Source of the DNA: Tannerellaceae bacterium
Lineage (GTDB): Bacteria; Bacteroidota; Bacteroidia; Bacteroidales; Tannerellaceae
Reading direction: 5' to 3'
NCBI GenBank assembly: GCA_031280435.1
Contig: JAITGS010000115.1
Location: 1-34,661 of the forward strand
Length of the DNA stretch: 34,661 nucleotides
In this document: positions 8,119 to 16,647 of the stretch, one piece after another
How positions within the stretch are numbered: the stretch's first letter is position 1
How the letters are laid out: every line of letters starts with the position of its first letter
Notes under the pieces: generated by a model
The model's input: only the letters and a program-made list of their open reading frames with translations
The model's database searches: none
Told to the model about the DNA's origin: nothing
Made by a program: the position numbers and the translations under genes

Positions 8119-8871
8119 ATGATACCAATGGTCTTTGTAGTTATATCCATGGTCGCATTTCTCATATTTGCGATATATCTCTCAATGTCGGGTGGACACA
8201 AGCCTGTGCAAAGAAAGCACTATCACGGCCCTACGACGCCAATTACAACGGAGGACTTAGAATTTGAAAAATCGACAAACAATATCCCCGCAATTATTGT
8301 GTTTGATCTTGAAACAACGGGGCTGCCACGTGTAAAGAGAGCGACCCCAAACAATATTAACAGCTTCCCGTCTATTGTGCAAATAGCGTGGATGGTCTTT
8401 GATAAAGAATTGAAAATTATAAAAAAACAATCTCACATTATTAAGCAACCAAGAAAAATACCAGATCTGTCTACCAACATTCATAAAATAACAAATGAAA
8501 TGGCTTCGCAGTATGGGGTTGATATTTCGACCGCGGTCAACGAAATACTACAGGATGTCGAGAAATGTATAATATTGGCTGCCCATAATATCGAATTTGA
8601 CTACAATGTTTTAATGAGCAATTTGTATAGGAACGGAATAAATACTGCGCCATTAGAGAAAATCAATTTATTTTGCACAATGAAAACCGGTACGTTTTTT
8701 TGCGCAATACAGCGATATGGCGGAGGGTATAAATACCCAACGCTCGCAGAACTCTATACCGCATGTTATCCCGAAAAAAGCATCGACCCGGAAATATTGC
8801 ATAGCGCTTTAGTGGATGTTGCTATCTGCGCAAAATGCATGGACAAATTCTATGAATTAAACGTCGTATGA
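8119..8871 (+). CDS. Membrane-anchored DEDDh 3'-5' exonuclease
   Basis: 250 residues. An N-terminal hydrophobic helix (about 3-23) anchors the protein with the enzyme most likely cytoplasmic. A DnaQ-like exonuclease domain spans about 55-245: ExoI FDLETTGL with D63 and E65, ExoII AAHNIEFDYN with D161, ExoIII HSALVDVA with H228 and D233. All five catalytic residues of the DEDDh class are present, so it should degrade single-stranded DNA or RNA from the 3' end. A transmembrane anchor is unusual for this family. It follows the K+ channel by 37 bp on the same strand and shares its AT-rich composition. Housekeeping DnaQ is an unlikely identity because of the anchor and context. Confidence 0.88.
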   Translation: MIPMVFVVISMVAFLIFAIYLSMSGGHKPVQRKHYHGPTTPITTEDLEFEKSTNNIPAIIVFDLETTGLPRVKRATPNNINSFPSIVQIAWMVFDKELKIIKKQSHIIKQPRKIPDLSTNIHKITNEMASQYGVDISTAVNEILQDVEKCIILAAHNIEFDYNVLMSNLYRNGINTAPLEKINLFCTMKTGTFFCAIQRYGGGYKYPTLAELYTACYPEKSIDPEILHSALVDVAICAKCMDKFYELNVV

Positions 8872-8967
8872 TATTAAATAATTAAAAAGGAAAAAGCTTT
8901 ATTAAAAAGCTCATTGCTGCGATTATAGGAATAGCCAACAAGTAGACGTCGCATACTCTTAGCTTAT

Positions 8968-9011
8968 GGGGGAATGTTGTGTCGTTGTATTTGCACGACA
9001 ACACTTCCCCC
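8968..9011 (+). other. Long imperfect hairpin in a non-coding stretch
   Basis: GGGGGAA (8968-8974) pairs with TTCCCCC (9005-9011) and TGTCGT (8980-8985) with ACGACA (8995-9000), with a bulged segment between and a 9-nt loop. The surrounding stretch 8872-9373 holds no convincing gene. A second weak pair (CCCCCG near 9093, CGGGGG near 9120) follows before the terminator. It may be the 3' part of the cassette transcript or a structured RNA. Confidence 0.5.
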
Positions 9012-9160
9012 ACCGCCAGGAGATTATTCCAGAGGCGTACTTCACCGTCCCAAACCTCACCAAGGCCCAAAAAGTTTCGCACAATTTTCACCCCCGTTAT
9101 GTTAATGGGCTGATTTTAAGCGGGGGACATAATCCCAATCATTCCGCAATCTCAACAGAA

Positions 9161-9207
9161 CAGCGCCGCAGGCATCAAAAATAAAGCCGGCGGCGCTGTA
9201 TTTTTTG
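9161..9207 (+). terminator. Intrinsic terminator closing the channel/exonuclease cassette
   Basis: CAGCGCCGC (9161-9169) pairs with GCGGCGCTG (9190-9198), followed by TATTTTTT. The long loop contains a weak internal pairing. Confidence 0.75.
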
Positions 9208-9373
9208 CATATACACGCCGACGACTGTCAAAAATTTAGACACTACTGTCTAATTTCTTGACATGCCTCTATCAACAAACTCTCCTAATGGCCTCAAACG
9301 GACACTGTTACATCTTTGGCATGAGGATTGTATTATTACAGTAAATAATTTTAAGAAACAAAATGTTACCATC

Positions 9374-11758
9374 ATGAAAACAATAATTATTGCCTTCCGA
9401 TCGCTTTTCAAGAAGAAAAGAAACAACATTATTAAATTAGCTTCACTCAGCGTGGGGCTTGCAGTGGGGCTAACCCTTATCGCTAAAGTATATTATGAGC
9501 AAACCTACGACGACTTCTTCCCGAATGCCAAGCGTATCTACAAGATAAGCGAAATGGGATTTATTGGCGGACAACTTTTTGAGCATCCGTTTGTTAGCGG
9601 CGGCGTAGCTCCCGGTTTTGCAGCAGAGATTGCCGATGTGGAAGCGGCCACTCGTTTTACGTTTCTGGCCAATGGAGAAACTTTTTACGACAAGGATCGA
9701 AAAAAATATAAGGGAGATTTTACGCTTGCCGACTCGGCTCTCTTCAGCATATTTCCGGTACGAATCATATCGGGCAATCCGCAAGAGATTCTGGCGCGGC
9801 CGTTATATGCAATGGCGTCGAAGAAAATTGCCGATATGCTGGGAGGAGTCGACGCAGCCGTTGGGCAAAATATTGAGATGAACTCGGCTCCCGGTAGGAT
9901 GATAACCATTGGCGGGGTGTTTGACAATTTGCCGCACAATTCTCATCTGAAGTTCGAGATTCTCGTTTCGCTCAAATCCATATCCAATTTCATGGGCGAC
10001 GGAAGCAACAACTGGTTGGGAAATGATCGTTACAGCGCTTATATTCGCTTGCATGAAGGAGCTACGCTGCAAAGCATTAACCCTTTAGTCGACGAAGTTG
10101 TGGGCCGCCATCACGACCCTGCAATGATGGAGCAGGCGGGAATCCAGCTCAGCTATACCTTTACTCCGCTGCTCGAAGTTCATAACGGAACGCCTGAGGT
10201 GAAGCGCATGACGGCTATCCTTTCCGTACTTGCCTTTGCATTGATATTCACCGCGTCCTTGAATTATGTTTTGATCATAGTTTCGTCGCTCGTTGGACGT
10301 TCAAAGGAAATGGCTGTCAACAAATGCTACGGAGCGTCGGCAAAAAACATATACGGTAAGATGCTGGCCGAGACTTTTGCCGATATGACCGCGGGAATAA
10401 TCATCGCCATAATTCTCATTATTGCCTTTCGTGATACGGTGCAGGACTTACTCGGAACCTCGCCCGGCGTGATGTTTAACCTTAGGAGCGCATTGCTGCT
10501 TGGAGTTGTATGCGGTGTTATGATACTGATTACCGGGTTGATTCCGGGATACATGTTTTCGCGCGTACCCGTTGCATCTGCTTTCCGAAGCTATAAGGAG
10601 AACAAGCGTTTTTGGAAACTCGGACTGCTTTTCCTCCAGATCGTTGCCTCCGGATTCCTTACAATTCTCCTTGTCATAATTGCGCGGCAATACGACCTTA
10701 TGCTCAACGATAATCCGGGATATGAATACGAGAATGTTGCTTACTGCTCGCTACCCGGAACCGATACGAGCGCACGCGAACGCGCTCTCGACGAAATTGC
10801 CCGCCTGCCTGAGGTTGCCGCCGTAAGCAGCACTAAATCAGTGCTTCCGTTCTTTGGTTATTCTGGCAACAATGTGCTCCTTCCGGGAAAAAGCGAGGAG
10901 TTATTCAATATGGCCGACGGAGAAGGCGTTGGCGATGGCTTTCTTGATTTATTCAATATCCCGGTTGTTAAAGGCAAGAACTTCACGCAAGGAATGGAAA
11001 AATCGACCGAGATAATGGTCAATCAACATTTTGCCGATCAGATTACTATGCTCACCGGATGGACCGATGGCGTTATCGGCAAGCAGGTAGTAGTTACCTA
11101 TCACAGCGGAAGCGCCGAAAATCCCATTTTGTTTACAATCGTAGGCGTATACGAGAACTATCGCATAGGATTTATCGGCAATGAGCAAAACCGCCCTTCC
11201 GCAATATTTTACAGTAAGGCTCCGGGCAACATCCTTCTCTTCAAATATCACAACTTTACTCCCGAATTAAATGCGAAAGTTGCCGACATACTTAAGAACA
11301 TATTTCCCGACAAAGACTTTAATGTGTATTCATATGCCGCCGAGATGAAAGGGCGATATGTTGAAACCCGTCGCTTCCGTGATTCTGTACTCATTGGCGG
11401 CGGAGTAACCTTCATTATCACCATAATAGGCCTCATCGCCTACATTCGCGACGAAATCAATCGCCGCCGCAAGGAAACGGCCATCCGCAAAATCAACGGA
11501 GCTACCCTGGCCGACGTACTTCGCATGTTCCTGCACGATGTCAGCATCATAGCCATCCCCGCACTTATAATAGGAGGTGGTATTTCGGCCTACGTTGCAT
11601 TCCGTTGGCAAACGCAATTCTCCGAAAAAGTTGCTCTCTCGCCCTTGCTGTTTTTAATATGTACCCTTATCATTCTGATGGTTATTATAGTGGTCGTATC
11701 TGTAAACTGCTATAAAACAGCAAACGAGAATCCGGCCATTGTTGTCAAAAGCGAATAA
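9374..11758 (+). CDS. FtsX/MacB-like ABC transporter permease
   Basis: A 794-residue inner-membrane permease of the duplicated FtsX type common in Bacteroidota. Helix 1 is at about 19-40, followed by a large periplasmic domain. Further helices lie at about 280-300, 330-350, 375-395 and 415-435, then a second periplasmic domain and three C-terminal helices from about 675. Conserved FtsX cytoplasmic loops appear twice (RSKEMAVNKCYGAS and RRKETAIRKINGAT). Such permeases move substrates or transmit force from the periplasm with a MacB-type ATPase. No ATPase is adjacent; the LolD-like ATPase 1.35 kb downstream has a separate promoter. The start at 9374 is chosen because an in-frame ATG at 9263 would add 37 residues unlike a membrane protein start. 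Substrate unknown. Confidence 0.85.
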   Translation: MKTIIIAFRSLFKKKRNNIIKLASLSVGLAVGLTLIAKVYYEQTYDDFFPNAKRIYKISEMGFIGGQLFEHPFVSGGVAPGFAAEIADVEAATRFTFLANGETFYDKDRKKYKGDFTLADSALFSIFPVRIISGNPQEILARPLYAMASKKIADMLGGVDAAVGQNIEMNSAPGRMITIGGVFDNLPHNSHLKFEILVSLKSISNFMGDGSNNWLGNDRYSAYIRLHEGATLQSINPLVDEVVGRHHDPAMMEQAGIQLSYTFTPLLEVHNGTPEVKRMTAILSVLAFALIFTASLNYVLIIVSSLVGRSKEMAVNKCYGASAKNIYGKMLAETFADMTAGIIIAIILIIAFRDTVQDLLGTSPGVMFNLRSALLLGVVCGVMILITGLIPGYMFSRVPVASAFRSYKENKRFWKLGLLFLQIVASGFLTILLVIIARQYDLMLNDNPGYEYENVAYCSLPGTDTSARERALDEIARLPEVAAVSSTKSVLPFFGYSGNNVLLPGKSEELFNMADGEGVGDGFLDLFNIPVVKGKNFTQGMEKSTEIMVNQHFADQITMLTGWTDGVIGKQVVVTYHSGSAENPILFTIVGVYENYRIGFIGNEQNRPSAIFYSKAPGNILLFKYHNFTPELNAKVADILKNIFPDKDFNVYSYAAEMKGRYVETRRFRDSVLIGGGVTFIITIIGLIAYIRDEINRRRKETAIRKINGATLADVLRMFLHDVSIIAIPALIIGGGISAYVAFRWQTQFSEKVALSPLLFLICTLIILMVIIVVVSVNCYKTANENPAIVVKSE

Positions 11759-11785
11759 CATAGAGAAAGCGATATTTGTTGTGAG

Positions 11786-11820
11786 AATAAGCCCGGTCGA
11801 TCATTCGCCGGGCTTATTTT
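11786..11820 (+). terminator. Terminator of the FtsX-like permease
   Basis: AATAAGCCCGG (11786-11796) pairs perfectly with CCGGGCTTATT (11808-11818), with T-rich flanks. Confidence 0.85.
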
Positions 11821-11891
11821 ATAGACAAAAAACTTATTAACGCCAAACATTCTTTTTCGCAATATGCTTCGCAACGCGGCCAAACAGATAG

Positions 11892-11922
11892 TTGCTTTTT
11901 TCGCCGAAAAAAAATATCTTTG
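11892..11922 (+). promoter_or_regulatory. Promoter of the C11 peptidase/LolD operon
   Basis: TTG at 11892-11894, 20 bp, then TATCTTTG at 11915-11922. Transcription would start near 11929, which excludes an in-frame ATG at 11864 and supports the start at 11945. Confidence 0.75.
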
Positions 11923-11944
11923 CGGAGAATTTAAAAGAAACGTC

Positions 11945-13111
11945 ATGAAAATCTATCACACATTTTTCATATTTTTTCTATCCTTGGTAATCTCTTTTTC
12001 CGGATGCGTGCACGACGAAGTAATCATCCCGAATCGTACAATCTTGTATTACATTGCAGGCGACAACAGCTTGAGCAGTTATGCGTATGCAAACATATCG
12101 TCATCGGTGGCAGGAGCAATCGACAATAATCTTAACGGAGGAAACCTTCTCATTTATGTTGATACTCGTAACGACGCCCCGATCCTTCTACAAATCCGGC
12201 GCAACAGCACGGGGCAAATCCAAACGGACACTATAAAACAGTATCCTGAGCACAATTCCGCCTCCATTGAAGTGATGCGAAACGTACTTAACGACGTTTT
12301 TCGCCATCCGCGTTTCGCAGCTCGCAGTACAGGCTTAGTACTCTGGAGCCACGGAACATCATGGCTGCCATCTGACCTTGGCACAGGCGGTTACCTCTCC
12401 CTTCGCGCCTTCGGTCAAGACGGACGCGACTGGATGGAACTCAACATGCTGCGTGACGCTCTGGATGGTTATCATTTCGATTTCATGATATTTGATGCCT
12501 GCTATATGGCTGGAATTGAGGTGATGTACGCCCTCAGACAATGCGCCGATTACATTATGGCGTCGCCCACCGAAGTCATTGCCGAAGGGCTTCCGTACCG
12601 GCAACTCATCAAAACCATGTTTGCCGACCAGCCTATACCTTATATTATGAGAGAAATCTCCGAACAGTTCATGAATTATTACAATGCTATGCCCGGCTTG
12701 GCCCAATCGGCCTCTACCGTTGTTGTTCGCACACAAGGACTTGACCAATTGGCAAATGTTTCACGCGAAATATTTCACTCCAAAGACACCGCCGCCTTCT
12801 TTGCCGTACCACTCTCGGAAATTCAAGTGCTCGAGCGACTGACTACCAACCCTTTCCTCTACGATTTTGAAGATTTCTCCTCGCATCTGAGCAATGAGCA
12901 GCAGCTCGTCTCCCTGCGCAATGCTCTTGGCAATATCACCATTTATAAAGCGACCACCGAGCGAGCTTTCTATGCAAATTTCCCAACACGAACCTACGAA
13001 ATTGACTCCAATCGCTACTGTGGAATGTCGGCATATATCCCCCAAAAAGGATATTCTTTGCTCAACGATTGGTATAAACAATTGGATTGGTATAAAGCCG
13101 TCTACGAATAA
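11945..13111 (+). CDS. Clostripain-like (C11) cysteine peptidase lipoprotein
   Basis: 388 residues with a lipoprotein signal (ISFSGC) placing it in the envelope. It belongs to the clostripain family C11: LYYIAGDNSLSSY opens the caspase-like fold, LVLWSHGTSW contains the catalytic His (H136) and FMIFDACYMAGIE the catalytic Cys (C186). C11 enzymes cleave after Arg or Lys and are often self-processed. The domain spans most of the protein, and residues after about 300 look like a C-terminal extension. The stop codon TAA abuts the ATG of the next gene, so it is co-transcribed and probably translationally coupled with the LolD-like ATPase. Physiological target unknown. Confidence 0.85.
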   Translation: MKIYHTFFIFFLSLVISFSGCVHDEVIIPNRTILYYIAGDNSLSSYAYANISSSVAGAIDNNLNGGNLLIYVDTRNDAPILLQIRRNSTGQIQTDTIKQYPEHNSASIEVMRNVLNDVFRHPRFAARSTGLVLWSHGTSWLPSDLGTGGYLSLRAFGQDGRDWMELNMLRDALDGYHFDFMIFDACYMAGIEVMYALRQCADYIMASPTEVIAEGLPYRQLIKTMFADQPIPYIMREISEQFMNYYNAMPGLAQSASTVVVRTQGLDQLANVSREIFHSKDTAAFFAVPLSEIQVLERLTTNPFLYDFEDFSSHLSNEQQLVSLRNALGNITIYKATTERAFYANFPTRTYEIDSNRYCGMSAYIPQKGYSLLNDWYKQLDWYKAVYE

Positions 13112-13762
13112 ATGATCGAAACACGCGGAATCACCCGTAGCTTCGGTGCCCTCCAGGTGCTGAAAGGCATAGACCTCAATATAAACCGTAGTGAAATTGT
13201 TGCCATCGTAGGGCCCAGCGGAGCCGGCAAAAGTACTCTGTTACAAATCATCGGCACTCTCGACCGCCCTAATGGCGGAATTCTTCGCTTCGACGGCACA
13301 GATGTACTAAGCCTCAATGATCGCGAACTTGCTACTTTCAGGAACAGGCATATCGGCTTCATTTTTCAATTCCACCAACTGCTGCCTGAATTTACCGCTC
13401 TCGAAAACGTCATGATCCCTGCGCTCATTGCTCGTGCTAAGCCTGCCCAGGCTGAGAAAGATGCCATGCAGATCCTAAACTTCCTCCATCTTGCCGATCG
13501 CATATCACACAAGCCCTCAGAGCTTTCCGGGGGTGAAAAGCAGCGTGTGGCCGTGGCGCGCGCCCTCATCAACAAGCCTTCGGTCATACTTGCCGACGAA
13601 CCCTCCGGCAGCCTCGACACTCAAAGTAAGGCCGAGCTTCATGCCCTCTTCTTCGAGCTCCGCGAGCAGATGGGGCAAACGTTTGTAATTGTCACTCACG
13701 ACGAACCGCTCGCACTGCTTACCGACCGCATCATCCGTCTAAAGGACGGAATGTTGGTTTGA
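13112..13762 (+). CDS. lolD: LolD-like ABC transporter ATPase
   Basis: A 216-residue ATPase of the MacB/LolD branch. Walker [10 protein letters not shown] at 34-42, Q-loop in [18 protein letters not shown], signature LSGGEKQR at about 138-145, Walker [13 protein letters not shown] at about 159-170 and switch His in [10 protein letters not shown]. LolD powers release of lipoproteins from the inner membrane with LolC/E, which are not next to it here. The FtsX-like permease upstream is an alternative partner but is separated by a terminator and a promoter. It starts immediately after the stop codon of the C11 lipoprotein gene. The ATPase class is certain; the LolD identity is likely rather than proven. 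Confidence 0.8.
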   Translation: MIETRGITRSFGALQVLKGIDLNINRSEIVAIVGPSGAGKSTLLQIIGTLDRPNGGILRFDGTDVLSLNDRELATFRNRHIGFIFQFHQLLPEFTALENVMIPALIARAKPAQAEKDAMQILNFLHLADRISHKPSELSGGEKQRVAVARALINKPSVILADEPSGSLDTQSKAELHALFFELREQMGQTFVIVTHDEPLALLTDRIIRLKDGMLV

Positions 13763-13958
13763 CGATGTTGCATAATCCGGAAAGCGGAATAAAAGAATAG
13801 GATGAAATGCCAAACGGATACATCTTATACATATTATATAGTACATCGTTGCCGGCCATGCGGCAGTGGAGCCGTAATATTACCTCACCTGCACTTTTGA
13901 ATTGCTGTCGAAGATTGTGTAGACAGTGAAGTTTTTATAGTATTGAAAAATTTTATCA

Positions 13959-15254
13959 ATGAAATACATCCCAATTTTTATTCTCTCTCTCTTTGTTTCC
14001 TGCAAAGTAGAAAAGCCTGCGGTTGATACTTTTTACATAAATCTAAAAGACAGTCTCAACAATACGACTGACCGGTTTTTATTGAGCAGTATTGCGGAAA
14101 ACATTGAAATCGTCCCGCTGGAAATGAACGAAAAATATTTATACCGTAAAATAAATAATATTACGGTGGAGACTAATGATATCTTCCTAAATGGAACAGG
14201 ACATGTCCTTAGATACAACAAAGAGGGGAAATTTCTGAACCCGATCGGAATGCAGGGATTAGGTCCCAAGGAACATTTGTATGCGAAGGGCGTTGGCGTG
14301 GACGATACATCCCGTATCGTATATGTTCTTTCCGGTATAAATCCAGACATCAAGGCTTATACCTACGAAGGAAGGTTTGTTAAGGCGACACGGGTGGCTC
14401 CCGACGGCATAATAAGCGGAACAGACCATGCTGCTCGACAGGGAACAAATCACAATCGCACCTATGCCTTTATCAATAATAAGCATTTTATTAGAAGGAT
14501 GTTACCAATATGGGATGGTTCAAGCGACAATTGGCTCATTCAGAGTTTGGATACTTCCGGCAAGAAAATAAGATCCTTTTATGATCCGGTAAATAGAGGG
14601 AAAGAGAAAGGAATCCTTTCACATGGCGCTGATGGGAAAAACCTTATACCGGCATACTGGACAGAATCAAGCCCTGCCATAAACTGTTACGGAAATAACA
14701 TGAATATTCTATATGAAGGGAATGATACGCTTTACAAATATAACGCCGATAACAATGTCTTAACCCGCAGGCATATATTGTTGTGCGGACAGCGGCCCGG
14801 GTTTACAGAACTTCGACAGATGAACAAAGAGATGGAATATTTTCGGTATTTGATGATAGTGGAAGTTTGGGAAACAAAGGATTACATTTTCTTTGTGGGG
14901 GAGAAAGATCGTGATTCGTACTTAATCCGGGTGAGTAAGGAAGACGGCTCCATAAAAACCATCAAACAAAAGGGAGAGATAAAGGAATCGAAAATAATGG
15001 GTATAAGATACAGGTCGTCGGACTATCCAAATTTCACGAATGATTTATCCGGAGGCCTGCCATTTATTCCTGTATACCAAAATAAAAAATATTGGATAGA
15101 CATACGCCAGCCCGAACAGTTACTTGATATGGATTTGGAAGAGCTGAAAAATATGGAAGTCGTATTGCCGGAGAAACGGGACAAACTGATAAAAGTTGTT
15201 GAAAATTTAAAAGAAGACGACGATCCGGTATTAATAATTATCACATTAAAATAA
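13959..15254 (+). CDS. Six-bladed beta-propeller lipoprotein
   Basis: 431 residues with a lipoprotein signal (LSLFVSC, Cys 15). The body matches the Bacteroidota 6-bladed beta-propeller lipoprotein family: SIAENIEIVPLE near the start, RKINNITVETNDIFL, HVLRYNKEGKFLNPIG with the typical GLGPKEH, then blades with YVLSGINPDIKAYTYEGRF and later DYIFFVGEKDRDSYLIRV. These proteins are abundant in Bacteroidales and mostly uncharacterised; binding of a ligand or partner at the outer membrane is inferred. It stands alone on the plus strand, 196 bp after lolD, with no clear promoter match. Composition is more AT-rich than lolD. Confidence 0.75.
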   Translation: MKYIPIFILSLFVSCKVEKPAVDTFYINLKDSLNNTTDRFLLSSIAENIEIVPLEMNEKYLYRKINNITVETNDIFLNGTGHVLRYNKEGKFLNPIGMQGLGPKEHLYAKGVGVDDTSRIVYVLSGINPDIKAYTYEGRFVKATRVAPDGIISGTDHAARQGTNHNRTYAFINNKHFIRRMLPIWDGSSDNWLIQSLDTSGKKIRSFYDPVNRGKEKGILSHGADGKNLIPAYWTESSPAINCYGNNMNILYEGNDTLYKYNADNNVLTRRHILLCGQRPGFTELRQMNKEMEYFRYLMIVEVWETKDYIFFVGEKDRDSYLIRVSKEDGSIKTIKQKGEIKESKIMGIRYRSSDYPNFTNDLSGGLPFIPVYQNKKYWIDIRQPEQLLDMDLEELKNMEVVLPEKRDKLIKVVENLKEDDDPVLIIITLK

Positions 15255-15484
15255 TTGATTTTCCGGGATTTTCCGGGAAGGCAATGTGCACAAAACAATT
15301 CATGCAAATCGGATGCTATTAAAAAAGCGAATCATTCCCAAGAAGGCGGAAAGTATCTATTGGGGCAGGCTGAATGACTTATTAAATATTGAGCCTCTTA
15401 CACAATGGGCGGCAACATAGCCTCATGAATTAATTCGATTTTTCAAACTTATCAAACAAAATATAAACTTCAAATTATTCCCCA

Positions 15485-15808
15485 ATGAACAAAACAAATT
15501 TAATGCAAGTATTTAATGAAGAAGCGCCTGATGTTGCGCAAGCTTTCGGAGGTCTTATCCGGGCTGTCGCCGCTATGCCGGCCTTAGAGCCTAAGATTAA
15601 ACAACTGATTTACATTGCCCTGAGAGCGGCGCAAGGTGAGACAACAGCCGTCACATCCCACGTACTAATGGCCAAACAGGCCGGCGCAACGCGCGACGAA
15701 CTTAAGGAGGCCATTCTGATGACTACCACCGTTTGCGGAATTAAGGGCGTGGCGAGCTGCCTTATCCCGGCTCTTGAAATTTTTGACAAAAACCATGTCA
15801 CTCCTTAG
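15485..15808 (+). CDS. Carboxymuconolactone decarboxylase-like small protein
   Basis: A 107-residue all-helical protein of the CMD/AhpD fold. IKQLIYIALRAAQ and SHVLMAKQAGATRDELKEAI are the family signature, including the His (H59 in TSHVLM). The CxxC pair of redox-active AhpD members is absent: the equivalent position reads GETTAVTSH. Thiol peroxidase activity is therefore unlikely, and a PcaC-like or structural role is more plausible. Two cysteines (CGIKGVASC) occur later, outside the usual site. It is monocistronic. Substrate cannot be assigned. Confidence 0.8.
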   Translation: MNKTNLMQVFNEEAPDVAQAFGGLIRAVAAMPALEPKIKQLIYIALRAAQGETTAVTSHVLMAKQAGATRDELKEAILMTTTVCGIKGVASCLIPALEIFDKNHVTP

Positions 15809-15872
15809 CATAACTTTTGCCGGACTTTGTCATTAACCATAATTGTGGCGTCTTTTTTCTGTACGGACATGA

Positions 15873-16097
15873 GATTGTCATCAATTTATATCAGCTTCAT
15901 TTATATCAAATTTCAATCGTCTTCTATGCATATCAAATAATTCTTCATTGATTTCGCGCCATCGCTCATTCCTTTCGGATTACTCCCTACAAGAATTGGA
16001 ATCTTTTGCAAAGGCTTCGGAAGAGTGGACGGAAAAAATCGGAACACGGCAAAAATATTTTGAGCAAGCATATCCTCTTTTAGACTATTCTTTGTAG
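15873..16097 (+). pseudogene. Decayed reading frame, unknown origin
   Basis: An open frame of 74 codons without a start codon, ending in TAG at 16095-16097. Its second half reads like true protein, rich in charged helical residues (ELESFAKASEEWTEKIG and RQKYFEQAYPLLDYSL), whereas the first half is low in complexity. It may be the 3' remnant of a lost gene in the 375-bp gap before array 3. No family recognised. Confidence 0.35.
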
Positions 16098-16183
16098 TAT
16101 AAGGATATAGTTCGCTTTACAATGGGGAAATCCGCAAGTATTTTGCAGCCTCATTTTATTCTTCTATACATATAAAAATTGTT

Positions 16184-16435
16184 GCGGCTAAGTAGCCGGA
16201 AAATGCGGCTAAGTAGCCGGAAAATGCGGCTAAGTAGCCGGAAAATGCGGCTAAGTAGCCGGAAAACGCGGCTAAGTAGCCGGAAAATGCGGCTAAGTAG
16301 CCGGGAAATGCGGCTAAGTAGCCGGGAAATGCGGCTAAGTAGCCGGAAAACGCGGCTAAGTAGCCGGAAAACGCGGCTAAGTAGCCGGAAAATGCGGCTA
16401 AGTAGCCGGGAAATGCGGCTATTTAGCCGTAACTT
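16184..16435. repeat. 21-bp tandem array 3, 12 units
   Basis: Twelve units start every 21 bp from 16184 to 16415. Each contains the perfect dyad CGGCTA-AG-TAGCCG followed by GRAAAYG; the last unit has CGGCTA-TT-TAGCCG, changing only the loop. It sits between the decayed reading frame and the pheT promoter. No spacers and no plausible coding role. Confidence 0.97.
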
Positions 16436-16611
16436 TCAGGGGATGTTCAGGATTGTTTGGTGAGTGTTTTAAATTGTTTTGGGAATGCCCCGGATTGTAT
16501 AGAGAAGGGCGTAAATTTGTCGAGTACATCCTAATACATATATATATGTGCACGGGCGCAGGATTTTTGCTTCCGAAAACAGAATGGGGGTTTTTCGCCC
16601 GGAAAACTTTT

Positions 16612-16619
16612 TATCTTTG
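16612..16619 (+). promoter_or_regulatory. -7 box of the pheT promoter
   Basis: TATCTTTG at 16612-16619; the -33 region is T-rich (TTTTTCG near 16591) but lacks a clear TTG. The transcript start near 16626 excludes the long in-frame extension to 16453 and supports the start at 16648. Confidence 0.6.
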
Positions 16620-16647
16620 CAAAAATTATAACTCTATAAACGATGCA

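Noticed and set aside
8882-9091. 69-aa minus-strand protein with a hydrophobic C-terminus
   Set aside because: It crosses the long hairpin and has no promoter, no family signature and no coding-like composition; the structured region explains the open frame better.
8872-9207. Retron-like non-coding RNA for the exonuclease cassette
   Set aside because: No reverse transcriptase is present and the typical paired ends around a branching guanosine are not seen.
6897-9260. A duplicated tRNA 3' end marking the far edge of an integrated element
   Set aside because: I looked for a copy of the GGTTCGAATCCCTCGCTTTCC segment downstream and found none within the window; the cassette border is therefore unproven.
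15313-15420. 35-codon frame between the propeller lipoprotein and the CMD gene
   Set aside because: Too short and unrecognised, with no initiation context; it may be another decayed fragment.
16179-16463. Reading frames made of 7- or 14-residue repeats across arrays 3 and 5
   Set aside because: A 21- or 42-bp period keeps any frame open. Array 4 has a 41-bp period that cannot be coding, and no start or signal context supports translation.
16453-16647. N-terminal extension of PheT
   Set aside because: It lies upstream of the -7 box at 16612-16619 and is unrelated to the conserved PheT start at 16648.
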